Part shown: positions 42,151 to 51,318 of the stretch, one piece after another | How the letters are laid out: every line of letters begins with the position of its first letter | How positions within the stretch are numbered: the first letter of the stretch is position 1 | Assembly (NCBI RefSeq): GCF_000021925.1 | Contig: NC_011830.1 | Span: 1,140,501 to 1,204,500, forward strand | DNA: 64,000 nt | Direction: 5' to 3' | Source: Desulfitobacterium hafniense DCB-2 | Lineage (GTDB): Bacteria > Bacillota > Desulfitobacteriia > Desulfitobacteriales > Desulfitobacteriaceae | The notes under the pieces: model-generated | What the model was told of the DNA's origin: nothing | Databases searched by the model: none | The model's input: only the letters and a program-made list of their open reading frames with translations | Made by a program: the position numbers and the translations under genes

Positions 42151-43743
42151 TCAGCGGGGGACATAGCCTGTGACGGTCCAAATACCTGTCTCATCCTGAC
42201 GGATTAAGCGCTCCAGATAGACGGTTTTTACCGGACCTTCGGATACCTGAATGACGGCTTTTTGGCCATCATTATCAGTCAGCTGGAGGGCATTGTAGTC
42301 CAGAGGGGGTTCGCCGGTGATTCCTTCCGGGGAGATCTTCAGGGCGACGAAGGTAAAGGCCACTTGGCTGGGATCAAGCTGCCAGGGACTGCTTCCGGCA
42401 TCTACTTGCTGTTGGCTGTTTTTTACCACTTCCCTGTCAATTTCCACAGGAATCACACCCTCTTGGGGAAGGGGGCCCACTTGCGGTGTAAAGTCAAGAT
42501 TTGTGGAGAGCTGCTTTGCCAATTCTTCCGCACGTTCTCCTTGAACAAGGATTTCCAGATCAGCTTGCTGCCAGCGCAAGCTCTTGGGTAAGATTTCGAG
42601 AGGGCCATCTCCGGCTTTGCCCAGGGTGGCGAGGAGATCGGGGACGAAGGGTGTCGTGGCTTTTGTTTGCATGACGATGGTATCGCCAAAGTCAAAAACC
42701 AGACGATTTGCTGAAGCAAACATCCGCTGGGGAGTTTCAGCAAGCTGGACAGGAGTGATGCCGCTGGCAGTGAGGGCTTCTGCCAAAGATGCCATGACTT
42801 TATCCGGGTTATTGTCGATCACCTTATAATCTTGGGGGGGATGATAAGCAAAGATGTCAGTGGCCAGGAAGGTGTTGGTTTCGAGACTGACATAGGTGTA
42901 GGTGGTTTGCAGAGATTTTTGCATGGCGGTTTGCAGCTGTATGGGGAGATGGGTGTTTTGGTCAATCCATAACGAATAAGGGAGACCGCCGGGAGGTTGG
43001 ATTTCAATACGGGTGGCAGCCCGTCCGGCGATAGTGTCGTCGCCAATGATTTGGTGGGGATAACGTAAAGCCTTAGCGGCTTCTTTTTGAAGATCAAAAT
43101 CGTGGGGATCCAGGTAAACGGGGAGGAGGGTGATTTCTTTGGCAGCGGGGTTTGTGCTCCAACGGGTTTCCCCGTTGTTCACGGTAAGGAGTCCATCTTG
43201 TGTTTTTGTAGCATAGTTTTCACCGTCAGACCAGATTTCTGTGCGGATCAGAACTTGACGCTCACCGGCTTCATTGGTGCTGACCTTTTCCAGGACGCCA
43301 TGATAGTTTTGCAGCTGCTTCACGGACTCCTCCATGGCCATGACGATAGTTTGCTTGGAGCCGGACCAGGGAGAGAAGAGGAGCAGGAAGACAAGGATGC
43401 TGGCGGCAAAGCCTGCCCAGGGGAAGAATTTTTTTGGCATTTTGAGAGAATTCCCTTCCTTTCTTAAAGTGTCTTTGGTGGCGGCGGGTATATTGGCGGT
43501 GGCGGGTGCATTGATAGTAGAGGGCGTTGCTGCCATGGGTTCAATTTTTTGCCAGAGGCTTGCCATGAATTCCTGGCTGGGTTCGGAAGCAAGAGTTTTA
43601 ACCTTTTTGGCGAGTGAGTAGAGCCCCTGTTCATCTTCTGTGGTATCATAGTCCTCAGGAAAACCGTTTTCATTTAAAATATCGATATAATGGTCGAGAA
43701 GCTCTTCGGGTGTGGGATGGCCTTTAGGATGATCGGTATTCAT
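42151..43743 (-). CDS. anti-sigma factor-like membrane protein with LolA/RseB-like domain
   Basis: 530 residues from ATG 43743, overlapping the sigma-factor stop (TGATG). Cytoplasmic N-terminus, one membrane helix (PWAGFAASILVFLLLFSPW, about residue 105), then an extracellular domain. Its first part (IVMAMEESVKQLQNYHGVLE, YLDPHDFDL, DQNTHLPIQLQT) resembles LolA/RseB-like lipoprotein-binding folds. The architecture and position support regulated sequestration of the ECF sigma encoded before it. Confidence 0.8.
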   Translation of the reverse strand: MNTDHPKGHPTPEELLDHYIDILNENGFPEDYDTTEDEQGLYSLAKKVKTLASEPSQEFMASLWQKIEPMAATPSTINAPATANIPAATKDTLRKEGNSLKMPKKFFPWAGFAASILVFLLLFSPWSGSKQTIVMAMEESVKQLQNYHGVLEKVSTNEAGERQVLIRTEIWSDGENYATKTQDGLLTVNNGETRWSTNPAAKEITLLPVYLDPHDFDLQKEAAKALRYPHQIIGDDTIAGRAATRIEIQPPGGLPYSLWIDQNTHLPIQLQTAMQKSLQTTYTYVSLETNTFLATDIFAYHPPQDYKVIDNNPDKVMASLAEALTASGITPVQLAETPQRMFASANRLVFDFGDTIVMQTKATTPFVPDLLATLGKAGDGPLEILPKSLRWQQADLEILVQGERAEELAKQLSTNLDFTPQVGPLPQEGVIPVEIDREVVKNSQQQVDAGSSPWQLDPSQVAFTFVALKISPEGITGEPPLDYNALQLTDNDGQKAVIQVSEGPVKTVYLERLIRQDETGIWTVTGYVPR

Positions 43744-44252
43744 CACAAGTCCCCTCCTTTCTGTTGATAAAGGTGGATGTAGGAGCGTAGGGTCTGTAAA
43801 GCTCTATACTGCAGCCCGCGAATGGAGCTTTCACTGCGTCCCATCAGGGTGGCGGTTTCCTTGCGGGAATAGCCCTGAATAATGCGGTACTCCAAAATCT
43901 GACGATAATCTGAGGGAAGCTGATTCATCAGTTCCTGAAGGGTGGCTCGGGTCAGCCACTCTTCTTCAGGGGAAGGATGCTCAGGCTCCGGGAGATGTTC
44001 AAGATGGCTTTGGGCTACTAATTTGTGGCGGTAGCGATCGGTCATCAGATTGCGGGCAATCTGCTTGAGATAGGGATAAGGCGGGAGAGCGTCCGGAGCT
44101 TGCTTAAGACAGCGTAAGTAGGTTTCCTGAGTAATGTCTTCTGTTTCTTCTTTATTTTGTAGTTGGGAGTAAATAAAGCGATACAGCTTGGTTACGGTTT
44201 CTTGATACCAGGTCTCCATAGTGGAGGCCGGGGGGCCAATTTTGGATTCCAC
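43743..44252 (-). CDS. ECF-type RNA polymerase sigma factor
   Basis: 169 residues from GTG 44252, after GGAGGTG. Sigma region 2 at about 15-80 (YRFIYSQLQNKEETEDITQE) and region 4 at about 110-160 (LPSDYRQILEYRIIQGYSRK, then ETATLMGRSESSIRG). Divergent from a second sigma gene at 44395. Its partner is the downstream membrane anti-sigma. Confidence 0.93.
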   Translation of the reverse strand: MESKIGPPASTMETWYQETVTKLYRFIYSQLQNKEETEDITQETYLRCLKQAPDALPPYPYLKQIARNLMTDRYRHKLVAQSHLEHLPEPEHPSPEEEWLTRATLQELMNQLPSDYRQILEYRIIQGYSRKETATLMGRSESSIRGLQYRALQTLRSYIHLYQQKGGDL

Positions 44253-44306
44253 ATGTTCACCTCCTCAATAACTTAAACGAGACGGGAAAGGAAAAGGTCA
44301 CGTTTG

Positions 44307-44335
44307 GTTAAAACTTTTTTTGTTTTCCCGACGTC
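44307..44335 (+). promoter_or_regulatory. ECF-sigma-type promoter for the second sigma gene
   Basis: TTAAAACTTT (-35, 44308-44317) and CGACGTC (-10, about 44330) have the AAC...CGTC form of promoters read by group-IV sigma factors such as SigV/SigW. It suggests autoregulation of the gene at 44395. Confidence 0.6.
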
Positions 44336-44394
44336 TGTATAGTAGAGAGAGAAAAAACCTTCTCAGATGAAGTGCACTTCAAAAGGAGTCAGGT

Positions 44395-44916
44395 ATGTTT
44401 GATCAGAAAAAGCTAACAAGGGAGATTGAGAGCTATCTCATCGCGAATCAAGAATCTATTTATAGGCTTGCCTACAGTTATGTTAAACATCCGGAGGACG
44501 CTCTGGATGTAGTTCAGGAGTCGATCATAAAAGCTATTTCCTCAGTGAGCACCTTAAGGGACTCTCAAGGCATGAAGTCCTGGGTGTATCGCATTGTCGT
44601 CAATACAGCTCTCGATTTCCTGCGTAAGCAAAAACGCTTGGTTGTAGTGGATTCTGAAACAATCAGTACATATATCGATGAACCGGCTGCCGGCTATGAG
44701 GAAGGCTCCGATCTGGATTTGGCTTCCGCTCTGGAGCAATTATCTCCTGCTGAGCGCGGCCGCATCATTCTTCGGTATTATGAGGATCTCAAAATTGAGG
44801 AAGTAGCTTTGGTTTTAAAGGAAAATGTGAACACCACAAAGTCCCGTCTCTATGCTACCCTCAAAAAACTTCGCGTGCAAATGGAAGAACCTATGGAGGA
44901 GATCAAACATGGATAA
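44395..44916 (+). CDS. ECF sigma factor, SigV/SigW-like
   Basis: 173 residues. Region 2 contains IYRLAYSYVKHPEDALDVVQ and ESIIKAISSVSTLRDSQGMK; region 4 contains LSPAERGRIILRYYEDLKIE and VNTTKSRLYATLKKL. AAAAGGAG is upstream. The end overlaps the anti-sigma start by 8 bp. Confidence 0.93.
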   Translation: MFDQKKLTREIESYLIANQESIYRLAYSYVKHPEDALDVVQESIIKAISSVSTLRDSQGMKSWVYRIVVNTALDFLRKQKRLVVVDSETISTYIDEPAAGYEEGSDLDLASALEQLSPAERGRIILRYYEDLKIEEVALVLKENVNTTKSRLYATLKKLRVQMEEPMEEIKHG

Positions 44917-45814
44917 ACAGCTTTCTCAACTAAAAGATGAGTATCATAATACATCAATCCCCAAGGAGCTGGAACAGGTTGTTCAAAAAGCTATTGAGGA
45001 TGGTAAGAAAAAGCAGCAAAGGAGTCGATTGATGATGGGTCGCAAGATTGTCGCAACAGCCGCCGCCGCGGTCGTGCTTTTAATAGGAGGAATTAACGTA
45101 AGTCCCACCATGGCCAGTGTTATAGCCGATGTACCGGGAATGAAAACTATAGTTCAGGTGCTTACTTTTCGGGATTATCAGTATGATGATGGATGGCACC
45201 AAGCCAATATCGAAGTCCCCGCCATCAGCGGGTTGGAGGAAAGCGGACTGGGCCAGGCTTTAAACCAGAAGTATTTAGAGGAAAACAAAAAACTCTATGA
45301 AGACTTTATGGCTGATGTGGAAGAAATGAAAGCTCTGGGCGATGGACACATGGGAGTTGACAGCGGCTATGAAATCAAGACAGATAATGAGCGGTTATTA
45401 GCCATTGGGCGTTATGTGGTTAACACTGTAGGATCCTCCTCTACTGTATTTAAGTATGACACCATTGACAAGGTGGATCAGGTCCTGATTACCCTGCCCA
45501 GCTTATTTAAAGATGACAGCTATGTTCAAGTGATCAGTGATTATATCGTGAATGAGATGAAGGCGAAGATGAAAGCCGACTCCAACTTAATATATTGGGT
45601 TGTTACGGATGAGAATAAGGACGAGGTAAACTATTTTGAGCCCTTCACCCAGATTAAGCCGGAGCAAAGCTTCTATATCAACTCCGATTACAAACTGGTG
45701 ATTTCTTTCGATAAGTATGAAGTAGGCCCTGGAGTTATGGGAATGCAGGAGTTCGTCATCCCCACCGAGGTCATAGCTGATCGGCTGGTCAGTGATGAAT
45801 ATGTTAGACCCTAA
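44909..45814 (+). CDS. RsiV-like membrane anti-sigma factor
   Basis: 301 residues from ATG 44909, inside the last codons of the sigma gene, with GGAGG upstream. Cytoplasmic N-terminus (about 1-45), one membrane helix (VATAAAAVVLLIGGINVS), then extracellular DUF4163/DUF3298-type domains (LNQKYLEENKKLYEDFMADV; FEPFTQIKPEQSFYINSDYK). RsiV relatives bind lysozyme and are cleaved to free sigma V. A lysozyme role here is inference. Confidence 0.88.
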   Translation: MDKQLSQLKDEYHNTSIPKELEQVVQKAIEDGKKKQQRSRLMMGRKIVATAAAAVVLLIGGINVSPTMASVIADVPGMKTIVQVLTFRDYQYDDGWHQANIEVPAISGLEESGLGQALNQKYLEENKKLYEDFMADVEEMKALGDGHMGVDSGYEIKTDNERLLAIGRYVVNTVGSSSTVFKYDTIDKVDQVLITLPSLFKDDSYVQVISDYIVNEMKAKMKADSNLIYWVVTDENKDEVNYFEPFTQIKPEQSFYINSDYKLVISFDKYEVGPGVMGMQEFVIPTEVIADRLVSDEYVRP

Positions 45815-45871
45815 CCAGGATAACTCAAGCTTCTGTTAGAATGATGAATAATCAGGTGAATAGTTAAAGGT

Positions 45872-45913
45872 AAAGAGAAACCCGGCCAATAAAGTTTGGC
45901 TGAGTTTCTCTTT
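45872..45913 (+). terminator. terminator after rsiV-like gene
   Basis: AAAGAGAAAC...CCAA pairs with TTGG...GTTTCTCTTT, with a short internal mismatch. Confidence 0.75.
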
Positions 45914-46001
45914 CTGTATAGGTGGAGTGATTTATAGTAGTATGATAAAAAAATACGCACGGGGCTTGTATTGTTTAAGGACTACAAGGTGGAGGGCTGT
46001 T

Positions 46002-46151
46002 ATGATCGTTCTGGAGAATGTAGGTAAGGAATTTGATACAGAGTTCTCATTGCAGAATATAACCCTTAAGGTTAATCGCGGCGAAAAGATTCTTGTTTCC
46101 GGCCCTAACGGAGCAGGGAAGACCACTTTTCTAAAATACTCTCCTGCCTGA
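46002..46151 (+). pseudogene. ccmA-like ABC ATPase, 5' fragment
   Basis: Only 49 codons remain from ATG 46002 (GGTGGAGG upstream). They read MIVLENVGKEFDTEF through Walker A SGPNGAGKTTFLK and then stop at TGA 46149. Signature, Walker B and switch histidine are missing. The remainder is deleted, and the sequence continues directly as a ccmB-like remnant. Confidence 0.8.
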
Positions 46152-46487
46152 TCGCTCACCTTTCCTTTCATCTTATTGTTTTTTAACTTCCCCATGGCCA
46201 TGATCCAGATCTTAGTGCCAGCACTGTTGGCCTCGGTAGGTTTTGTGGCCATTGGTTTATTGGTCTCTTTATTTTCTCTTAAAAGTCAGGGGCGGGAGTT
46301 ATTGGCCAATGTTGTCTCACTCCCCTTATTCCTGCCGGCCCTGTTCATAGGTCTCAGCATGACGGTGGATATAGCCAAGGGAATGAGCCTGCCCGAGGTG
46401 TGGCGGCAAGTCCTTTTTCTGTTCCTCTATGATGTTTTCTTTTTAGCTGCCGCCTATCTGAGGTTTGATGCCAATTATATGGAGTAG
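46152..46487 (+). pseudogene. ccmB-like heme-exporter permease, 3' fragment
   Basis: The frame continuing past the ccmA stop encodes FNFPMAMIQILVPALLASVG, then FVAIGLLVSLFSLKSQGREL and LPLFLPALFIGLSMTVDIAK, matching the C-terminal half of CcmB (three membrane helices). No start codon with a ribosome-binding site is present. The junction with ccmA suggests one deletion of roughly 0.8-0.9 kb. Confidence 0.75.
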
Positions 46488-46492
46488 AATGC

Positions 46493-47290
46493 TCATCGGC
46501 AGTCTAGCTGTACTATATGGTTTGCAACAAAATCACGAATCGCGCTTAACGCTAAAGAATCTGCGGGAAGTTCAGTCAATGGCTGACCGATTAAATCGTA
46601 GTGAACAATGGACTGATCTTGGGGAACCATGCCAAATACTTCTATGCCGATTCGCTCAGCCGCCTGGGTCAATAATAGTTCATTATTAATGACTCTGTTA
46701 AACACCACACCCAGCTGGGTGCAGTCTATAACATGGTCTTCGGTCACCATCTTTGTAATGTGTTCAACGGTTTGTAATCCTCGCGTTGAGGTATCGCTAA
46801 GAATAATCAATAGATCGACCATATTCATGACTTGACGGTTCATTTGCTCCAGTCCTGCTTCTCCATCTATAACAATCGTGTCAAATCTTTCGGAGAGGAT
46901 ACGGATGGATTTTTTCAAAAGATCATTCACGGAACAAAAACACCCTTGGCTATCCGTTCTGCCCATAGCCAAAAATGCATAGTCGTCGGATTCATATAGG
47001 GTTTCCAGCACCAGATAATCCAGTCTGCTGGAGAGATCCACCCGATCCTCCCCGATCCCGGCACGAGCGGTGTTAATGATCAAGTCACGGACATGACCGA
47101 TTGTTTTTTCAACTTGGATTCCCAGCGTATTGGGCAAGCCCATCGCCGGATCCGCGTCAATGACAAGCAAATCCCCAGCCTTTTGACTCTCCAGAAGACT
47201 TCGCGTTAACATTGCTGTAAAAGCCGTTTTACCCACGCCGCCCTTACCGCATACGGCGATCACTCTTTTATGCCTATTGGCTCTGATCAT
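46493..47290 (-). CDS. CooC-like nickel-insertion/MinD-type ATPase
   Basis: 265 residues. Deviant Walker A AVCGKGGVGKTAFTAML, switch VIDADPAMGLPNTLG and TIVIDGEAGLEQMNR are those of the CooC/AcsF branch of SIMIBI ATPases, which load nickel into CO dehydrogenase or acetyl-CoA synthase. A CxC motif (CFC, about residue 113) may be the metal site. Last gene of a minus-strand cluster that includes an ACS-like protein, which fits. No CODH gene is in the window. Confidence 0.88.
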   Translation of the reverse strand: MIRANRHKRVIAVCGKGGVGKTAFTAMLTRSLLESQKAGDLLVIDADPAMGLPNTLGIQVEKTIGHVRDLIINTARAGIGEDRVDLSSRLDYLVLETLYESDDYAFLAMGRTDSQGCFCSVNDLLKKSIRILSERFDTIVIDGEAGLEQMNRQVMNMVDLLIILSDTSTRGLQTVEHITKMVTEDHVIDCTQLGVVFNRVINNELLLTQAAERIGIEVFGMVPQDQSIVHYDLIGQPLTELPADSLALSAIRDFVANHIVQLDCR

Positions 47291-47359
47291 TTGTTTTCCC
47301 TCATTTCATTAACTCTAACACTCGTGTCAACCGAGAAACGGTCAACTTCTTTATCTGTT

Positions 47360-48175
47360 TTATTCCACCTTTGCCAGATGAACCAGCAGTTCGGATGAAG
47401 ACACGATCTCCTGTAGAGAAGAGGTAATTTCTTGTGTTGCTGCCGCCTGATTTTGCCCTGACATACTTATCTCATTGATTTGCTTTGCTATTTCATCTTC
47501 GGCAGTTTTTATCTTCGATAAGGTATTGGATACTTTTTGCGAAGCTTCACCGCTATTCTGAGCCAGCTTTCTCATTTCGTCAGCAACAACGGAAAAACCC
47601 CTGCCTGATCCTCCAGCCCTTGCTGCCTCAATTGCTGCATTTAAGGCAAGCAAATTGGATTGACTGGAAATATTTTTGATTGAGGTAACAATTATATCGG
47701 TCTCTTTAATTTTATGATAATTCTCTTCACTAAGTTTTGTAACGTTCTCAATTAAATGTGCCAATTTTTGTGAGCCAACGGCAATTTCCTCAACGCTTGC
47801 ACTTGTCTGCTGCAAAGAAGCGAAAATGTTCTGCGCTACTTCATCGATTTGAGCCTGATGCTCAAAATTTCTTGCCACCGTCACTGCGCCGATAATTTGC
47901 CCCATTTCATCGCGGATCGGGAAGCCCCCACCTTTGATCGTAATTCCAAAAAACTCTTTGGGGACAATCGAGTAAAACTCTTTTCCGGAATTAATCACTT
48001 CCAATACAGGATCACCTGGTTGTATCTCATCTCCCACCTTGATATTCATAGCAAAGGTCTCTGCCGGATAATACGCAATAAACTTCGTCCTGTCCGTAAT
48101 GGCCAAGGCAATATCTTCATGGATAATGTGTCTGGTTAAAGGAAGTACCTCCATAAGAGAAGTAATTATTGACAT
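47360..48175 (-). CDS. soluble MCP-type signalling protein with PAS-like sensor
   Basis: 271 residues with no membrane segment. Residues about 1-120 form a sensor (IALAITDRTKFIAYYPAETF, GGGFPIRDEMGQIIGAVTVA). Residues about 125-271 are an MCP signalling hairpin (NISSQSNLLALNAAIEAARA, GRGFSVVADEMRKLA). This architecture is known in clostridia. Its place between the ACS-like gene and the CooC-like gene suggests it reads the state or substrate of this system. Confidence 0.88.
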   Translation of the reverse strand: MSIITSLMEVLPLTRHIIHEDIALAITDRTKFIAYYPAETFAMNIKVGDEIQPGDPVLEVINSGKEFYSIVPKEFFGITIKGGGFPIRDEMGQIIGAVTVARNFEHQAQIDEVAQNIFASLQQTSASVEEIAVGSQKLAHLIENVTKLSEENYHKIKETDIIVTSIKNISSQSNLLALNAAIEAARAGGSGRGFSVVADEMRKLAQNSGEASQKVSNTLSKIKTAEDEIAKQINEISMSGQNQAAATQEITSSLQEIVSSSELLVHLAKVE

Positions 48176-48284
48176 GTTAAATCTCCATCCTCCGCTAAGT
48201 GCTAACGGTAAGGTTCAGGAAGCTATGAGCAGCAGGCCGCCGGATAATTGCAGTTCGCTTAATGCTGCTCAATTCATGGTTTCC

Positions 48285-49040
48285 TTATCGACCGGCACCG
48301 ATTTTCCGGATAGTATCGCATACCGTTTTGTCTTCACAGGCACCGCAGTGTCCACCGGGTACACATTTGTAGATATCCACGCCCTTTTCCCGCCAGATTC
48401 TTTCCTTAATCCGGCGGCCTATTTCTCCCACTTCTTTACTGATCTGATTCAATTCCTCGATATCTTCTTTGGTTGTGGTCACGAATACGATCTCTACGGC
48501 TTTAACCTTGGGTAAGATCTGCTTAATATGCCAATTAAGCACTGAACCCAACACATGGAAATTAAAGCCGTTCTTTGCCGCATCTTTGCTGATTCTGCAC
48601 CATATACTTTCGGCTGTGCTTCGGATCATATACCCTTCGATCATCTCGGAGACGTTGAGGTTCTGCAGCAGGTAATAATAGTCTTCTTCGGTCAGGTGTT
48701 CACCACCGACCATAATGACTTGACCGAAAGGAAGCTTTTTAGGAGTATATTCAGTAATATCCGAACCCATTAAGGTGATCCACCCGTCCGTGATTTGATG
48801 GGGGCTATTCGTATAGAGAGTCATCGAGCATGAGCCTGCCTCCGGGCTGCCCAGCTCTACAAGCACATCGTTTTTTAAAACGATACTTGAGCCGGTTTTA
48901 CGTCCTTGCCCGGGAACTAGCCATGGGTTTATTGCAGCGACGTCCTGAAAACAGGATAGGGTCCAATAATTATCAACTTTTTGGGTTAAAGCATTCTTAT
49001 ATTGATTTAACTTGCCGAAATATTGACTGAAAACGGCCAT
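48285..49040 (-). CDS. stand-alone acetyl-CoA synthase (AcsB/CdhC)-like domain protein
   Basis: 251 residues. The central part (VLVELGSPEAGSCSMTLYTN, DGWITLMGSDITEYTPKKLP, FGQVIMVGG, WCRISKDAAKNGFNFHVLGS) resembles the region of CO-methylating acetyl-CoA synthase that precedes the catalytic A-cluster domain. The A-cluster domain itself is absent: normal AcsB is about 730 residues. The C-terminus instead has KCVPGGHCGACEDKTVC, a Cx5Cx2Cx5C motif likely to hold an Fe-S cluster or metal. Function unknown; a CooC-like ATPase and a dehydratase-type activase are neighbours. Confidence 0.7.
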   Translation of the reverse strand: MAVFSQYFGKLNQYKNALTQKVDNYWTLSCFQDVAAINPWLVPGQGRKTGSSIVLKNDVLVELGSPEAGSCSMTLYTNSPHQITDGWITLMGSDITEYTPKKLPFGQVIMVGGEHLTEEDYYYLLQNLNVSEMIEGYMIRSTAESIWCRISKDAAKNGFNFHVLGSVLNWHIKQILPKVKAVEIVFVTTTKEDIEELNQISKEVGEIGRRIKERIWREKGVDIYKCVPGGHCGACEDKTVCDTIRKIGAGR

Positions 49041-49081
49041 GCTCGTCCCCTCCTCCTTCGCTTCTTAGAGCCATGGAACTC

Positions 49082-49876
49082 CTATGGTTTGATTAGCCTT
49101 TTCTCTGCTCTGTCTCTTGCCAGGAGAGCAGCCCCTAAGGCGCCGGCGATTTGAGGATTAAAGGTCAGCTGATGAATACTTACCCCCAGCTGCTTCTCCA
49201 GACTTTTTGTCAACGCTTCATTCCGGGCGCAGCCACCTGTGATGACTACATCCGTTTTAATCCCAATTTTGTAGGTCATGGCATGAATTCTGCGGGCAAT
49301 GGAGTCATGAATTCCGGCGGCGATATCTTCTGCCTTGACCCCATTATTGATCATGGTGACCACTTCTGATTCGGCAAATACGCTGCATTGCTTCGTAATA
49401 TTAGCTGGGTTAGCTGAATTTAAAGCGAGGGTTGACAGTTCGCTCATGGTGCAATCCAGAACTCTGGCCATCGCCTCAAAGAATCTCCCGGTTCCGGCAG
49501 CACATTTATCGTTCATTCCGAACTCAAGTACCTTTCCTGCCTCATCTAAGGCAATGACTTTACAGTCCTGACCACCGATGTCTACAACCGTCCTTACGTT
49601 TGGATGCATCCAATGGGCTCCGCGGGCGTGGCAGGTGATCTCCGACATATTATCCTGAATGAAGGAGACTCCTGTCCTTCCATATCCGGTTCCCACCACA
49701 TAGTGGATCTCCGACTTTACCAGGCCTGCTTTGTCCAGAGCTTCCTCCAGTACCTGCTGAGCCGTTATTTCCGGATTTCTGGCCGATTTAACAACAGCCC
49801 AGGATAAAATCTTATCCCCTTTTAATAGGACAGCTTTACCGGTCGCTGAGCCTAAATCACATCCACATACAATCAT
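49082..49876 (-). CDS. 2-hydroxyacyl-CoA dehydratase activase (BadF/HgdC ASKHA ATPase)
   Basis: 264 residues. ASKHA nucleotide motifs CGCDLGSATGKAVLLKG and VVDIGGQDCKVIALDE are present; the [4Fe-4S] cysteines are in MNDKCAAGTGRFFEAM and ITKQCSVFAESEVVTM, one cluster per dimer. Known members hydrolyse ATP to push one electron at very low potential into a partner enzyme. The partners are presumably the two dehydratase-type subunits encoded just upstream. Confidence 0.93.
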   Translation of the reverse strand: MIVCGCDLGSATGKAVLLKGDKILSWAVVKSARNPEITAQQVLEEALDKAGLVKSEIHYVVGTGYGRTGVSFIQDNMSEITCHARGAHWMHPNVRTVVDIGGQDCKVIALDEAGKVLEFGMNDKCAAGTGRFFEAMARVLDCTMSELSTLALNSANPANITKQCSVFAESEVVTMINNGVKAEDIAAGIHDSIARRIHAMTYKIGIKTDVVITGGCARNEALTKSLEKQLGVSIHQLTFNPQIAGALGAALLARDRAEKRLIKP

Positions 49877-49901
49877 AATTTAATACTCCCTAATACAATT
49901 T

Positions 49902-49945
49902 AATGAGCGGCAGATTGAATCCTTTGGGCTCAGTTTGCCGCTCAT
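49902..49945 (-). terminator. hairpin between the dehydratase subunits and the activase
   Basis: AATGAGCGGCA pairs with TGCCGCTCAT. On the minus strand it is followed by TAAATTG. Probably a weak terminator or processing site that lowers expression of the downstream genes. Confidence 0.55.
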
Positions 49946-50001
49946 CGTCTTTGTTCCTCAATAGAAATTATTATGATGACATGATCTTTCTATATAAGAG
50001 T

Positions 50002-51318
50002 TTATGTACTGCTATTCTTGCTCCAGCCCGTTGCTTCAAAGAACTCGGACATCTGCTGCTTTACTTTATCCAAGGGTGTATACCGCTCATCAAAAAGGCT
50101 GGTGGTAAGACAGAGGAGGGGAACGTTGAGGCTACGGCAGAGTTCCTGCATAAAGTGAACACTTCCGGATACATCCTTGTGTCCCATGTGTCCCGGCCAA
50201 AAGACGCAATTGATAGTGTAATCTTTAATAATCCTTGTCATATCTTCGATCATAACCTCAACGGTACCACGTCCTTGCCTGATCATGGGTACTTCGTGCA
50301 AGGCCCTCCGGGCAAGTCCGTACAACATGGTATCTTCCGAGGTGGTATCAATATGGGTATACGGGGAATAGCCCTGATAGTCCATCACCACATTGGCTCC
50401 CCATTCTTCGGCCAGCCATGGCGCAAGCAGATCACCCCACTGAGGTGCCAAGTCCGCCCAGAGAATGCGGATTTGTTCGTTAGGAACGGCTCCTATACCA
50501 GCTTTAACTTTCGCTTCCGCATCCATAATCATCATCCGAATTAATTCCGTGGCTCGGGGATCTCCGCTGGAAATGAATTGTGTTAGAGTCCAGAGCGGAA
50601 CGGAACCTTGGAAAGAACCGTGGGGACAAGGAGTCACTCGTCTCAGTTCGTTATACTCCGCCCATAGTTCATATTGAGTGTTGGTCTCTGCCACGACTTT
50701 CCTAAGCTTATCCACGTCATACTTTTGCCCGGTAATCTCTACCAAGAAATGAATCAAGCGCTTTAGCTCGCCGGCAAAATACATAAAATCTTCGTCTGTT
50801 GACCCATAAGCCGGATCTAAACCAAATGTTGGTACACCACCCCAATGCTCGCTGCTTTGGTAGTACTGATGCAGCATCAATTCCGCATCACAAGGTTCCA
50901 GCATGGAAATGATGGCTGTAGGCCTGGGAAGGAGTTTGTTTTCTATAGCATAAGCTCCAAAACGGATCAGGGAGCAGATGTCATCAGGCAGAGAAATTTT
51001 GTCTGCTTCTTTAACATCGTACAAGTCGGTAAAATATTCGTGCAATAAGATATCAAATACCGGAACGATGAAGTGGATGTCCATAGCTGTGAGGATTTCT
51101 GGAGCGTTCCCGTACCAAGTGGATACAAAAGGTTTGCCGTTTTCAGCACAATCAATGGTTCGTTCATTGGTTTCCATAATCAAGCGTAAAAGGCCTTCCA
51201 GGACAGGATTCCGTTGTTCCGCCGGAGCCTGTTCCATCATGCCTAAAATCCCGTTTATGCGCTCCTTGTATTCATAGGTACGCTCCACACCTGTTTTCGC
51301 TGCGTTCGTCATGCTCAT
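50002..51318 (-). CDS. 2-hydroxyacyl-CoA dehydratase / benzoyl-CoA reductase-type subunit A
   Basis: 438 residues of the HgdA/HgdB/BcrB/BcrC superfamily: KPFVSTWYGNAPEILTAMDI near the start, PCDAELMLHQYY, and MQELCRSLNVPLLCLTTSLF near the end. Overlaps the partner gene by 4 bp (ATGA), as expected for a heterodimer. Substrate cannot be assigned: the sequence is far from clear phenyllactyl-, lactyl- or glutaryl-type enzymes as far as I can judge. Confidence 0.85.
   Translation of the reverse strand: MSMTNAAKTGVERTYEYKERINGILGMMEQAPAEQRNPVLEGLLRLIMETNERTIDCAENGKPFVSTWYGNAPEILTAMDIHFIVPVFDILLHEYFTDLYDVKEADKISLPDDICSLIRFGAYAIENKLLPRPTAIISMLEPCDAELMLHQYYQSSEHWGGVPTFGLDPAYGSTDEDFMYFAGELKRLIHFLVEITGQKYDVDKLRKVVAETNTQYELWAEYNELRRVTPCPHGSFQGSVPLWTLTQFISSGDPRATELIRMMIMDAEAKVKAGIGAVPNEQIRILWADLAPQWGDLLAPWLAEEWGANVVMDYQGYSPYTHIDTTSEDTMLYGLARRALHEVPMIRQGRGTVEVMIEDMTRIIKDYTINCVFWPGHMGHKDVSGSVHFMQELCRSLNVPLLCLTTSLFDERYTPLDKVKQQMSEFFEATGWSKNSST

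Noticed and set aside
46465..46689. Plus-strand frame at the ccmB remnant end
   Set aside because: Mostly antisense to the CooC-like gene and out of frame with ccmB.
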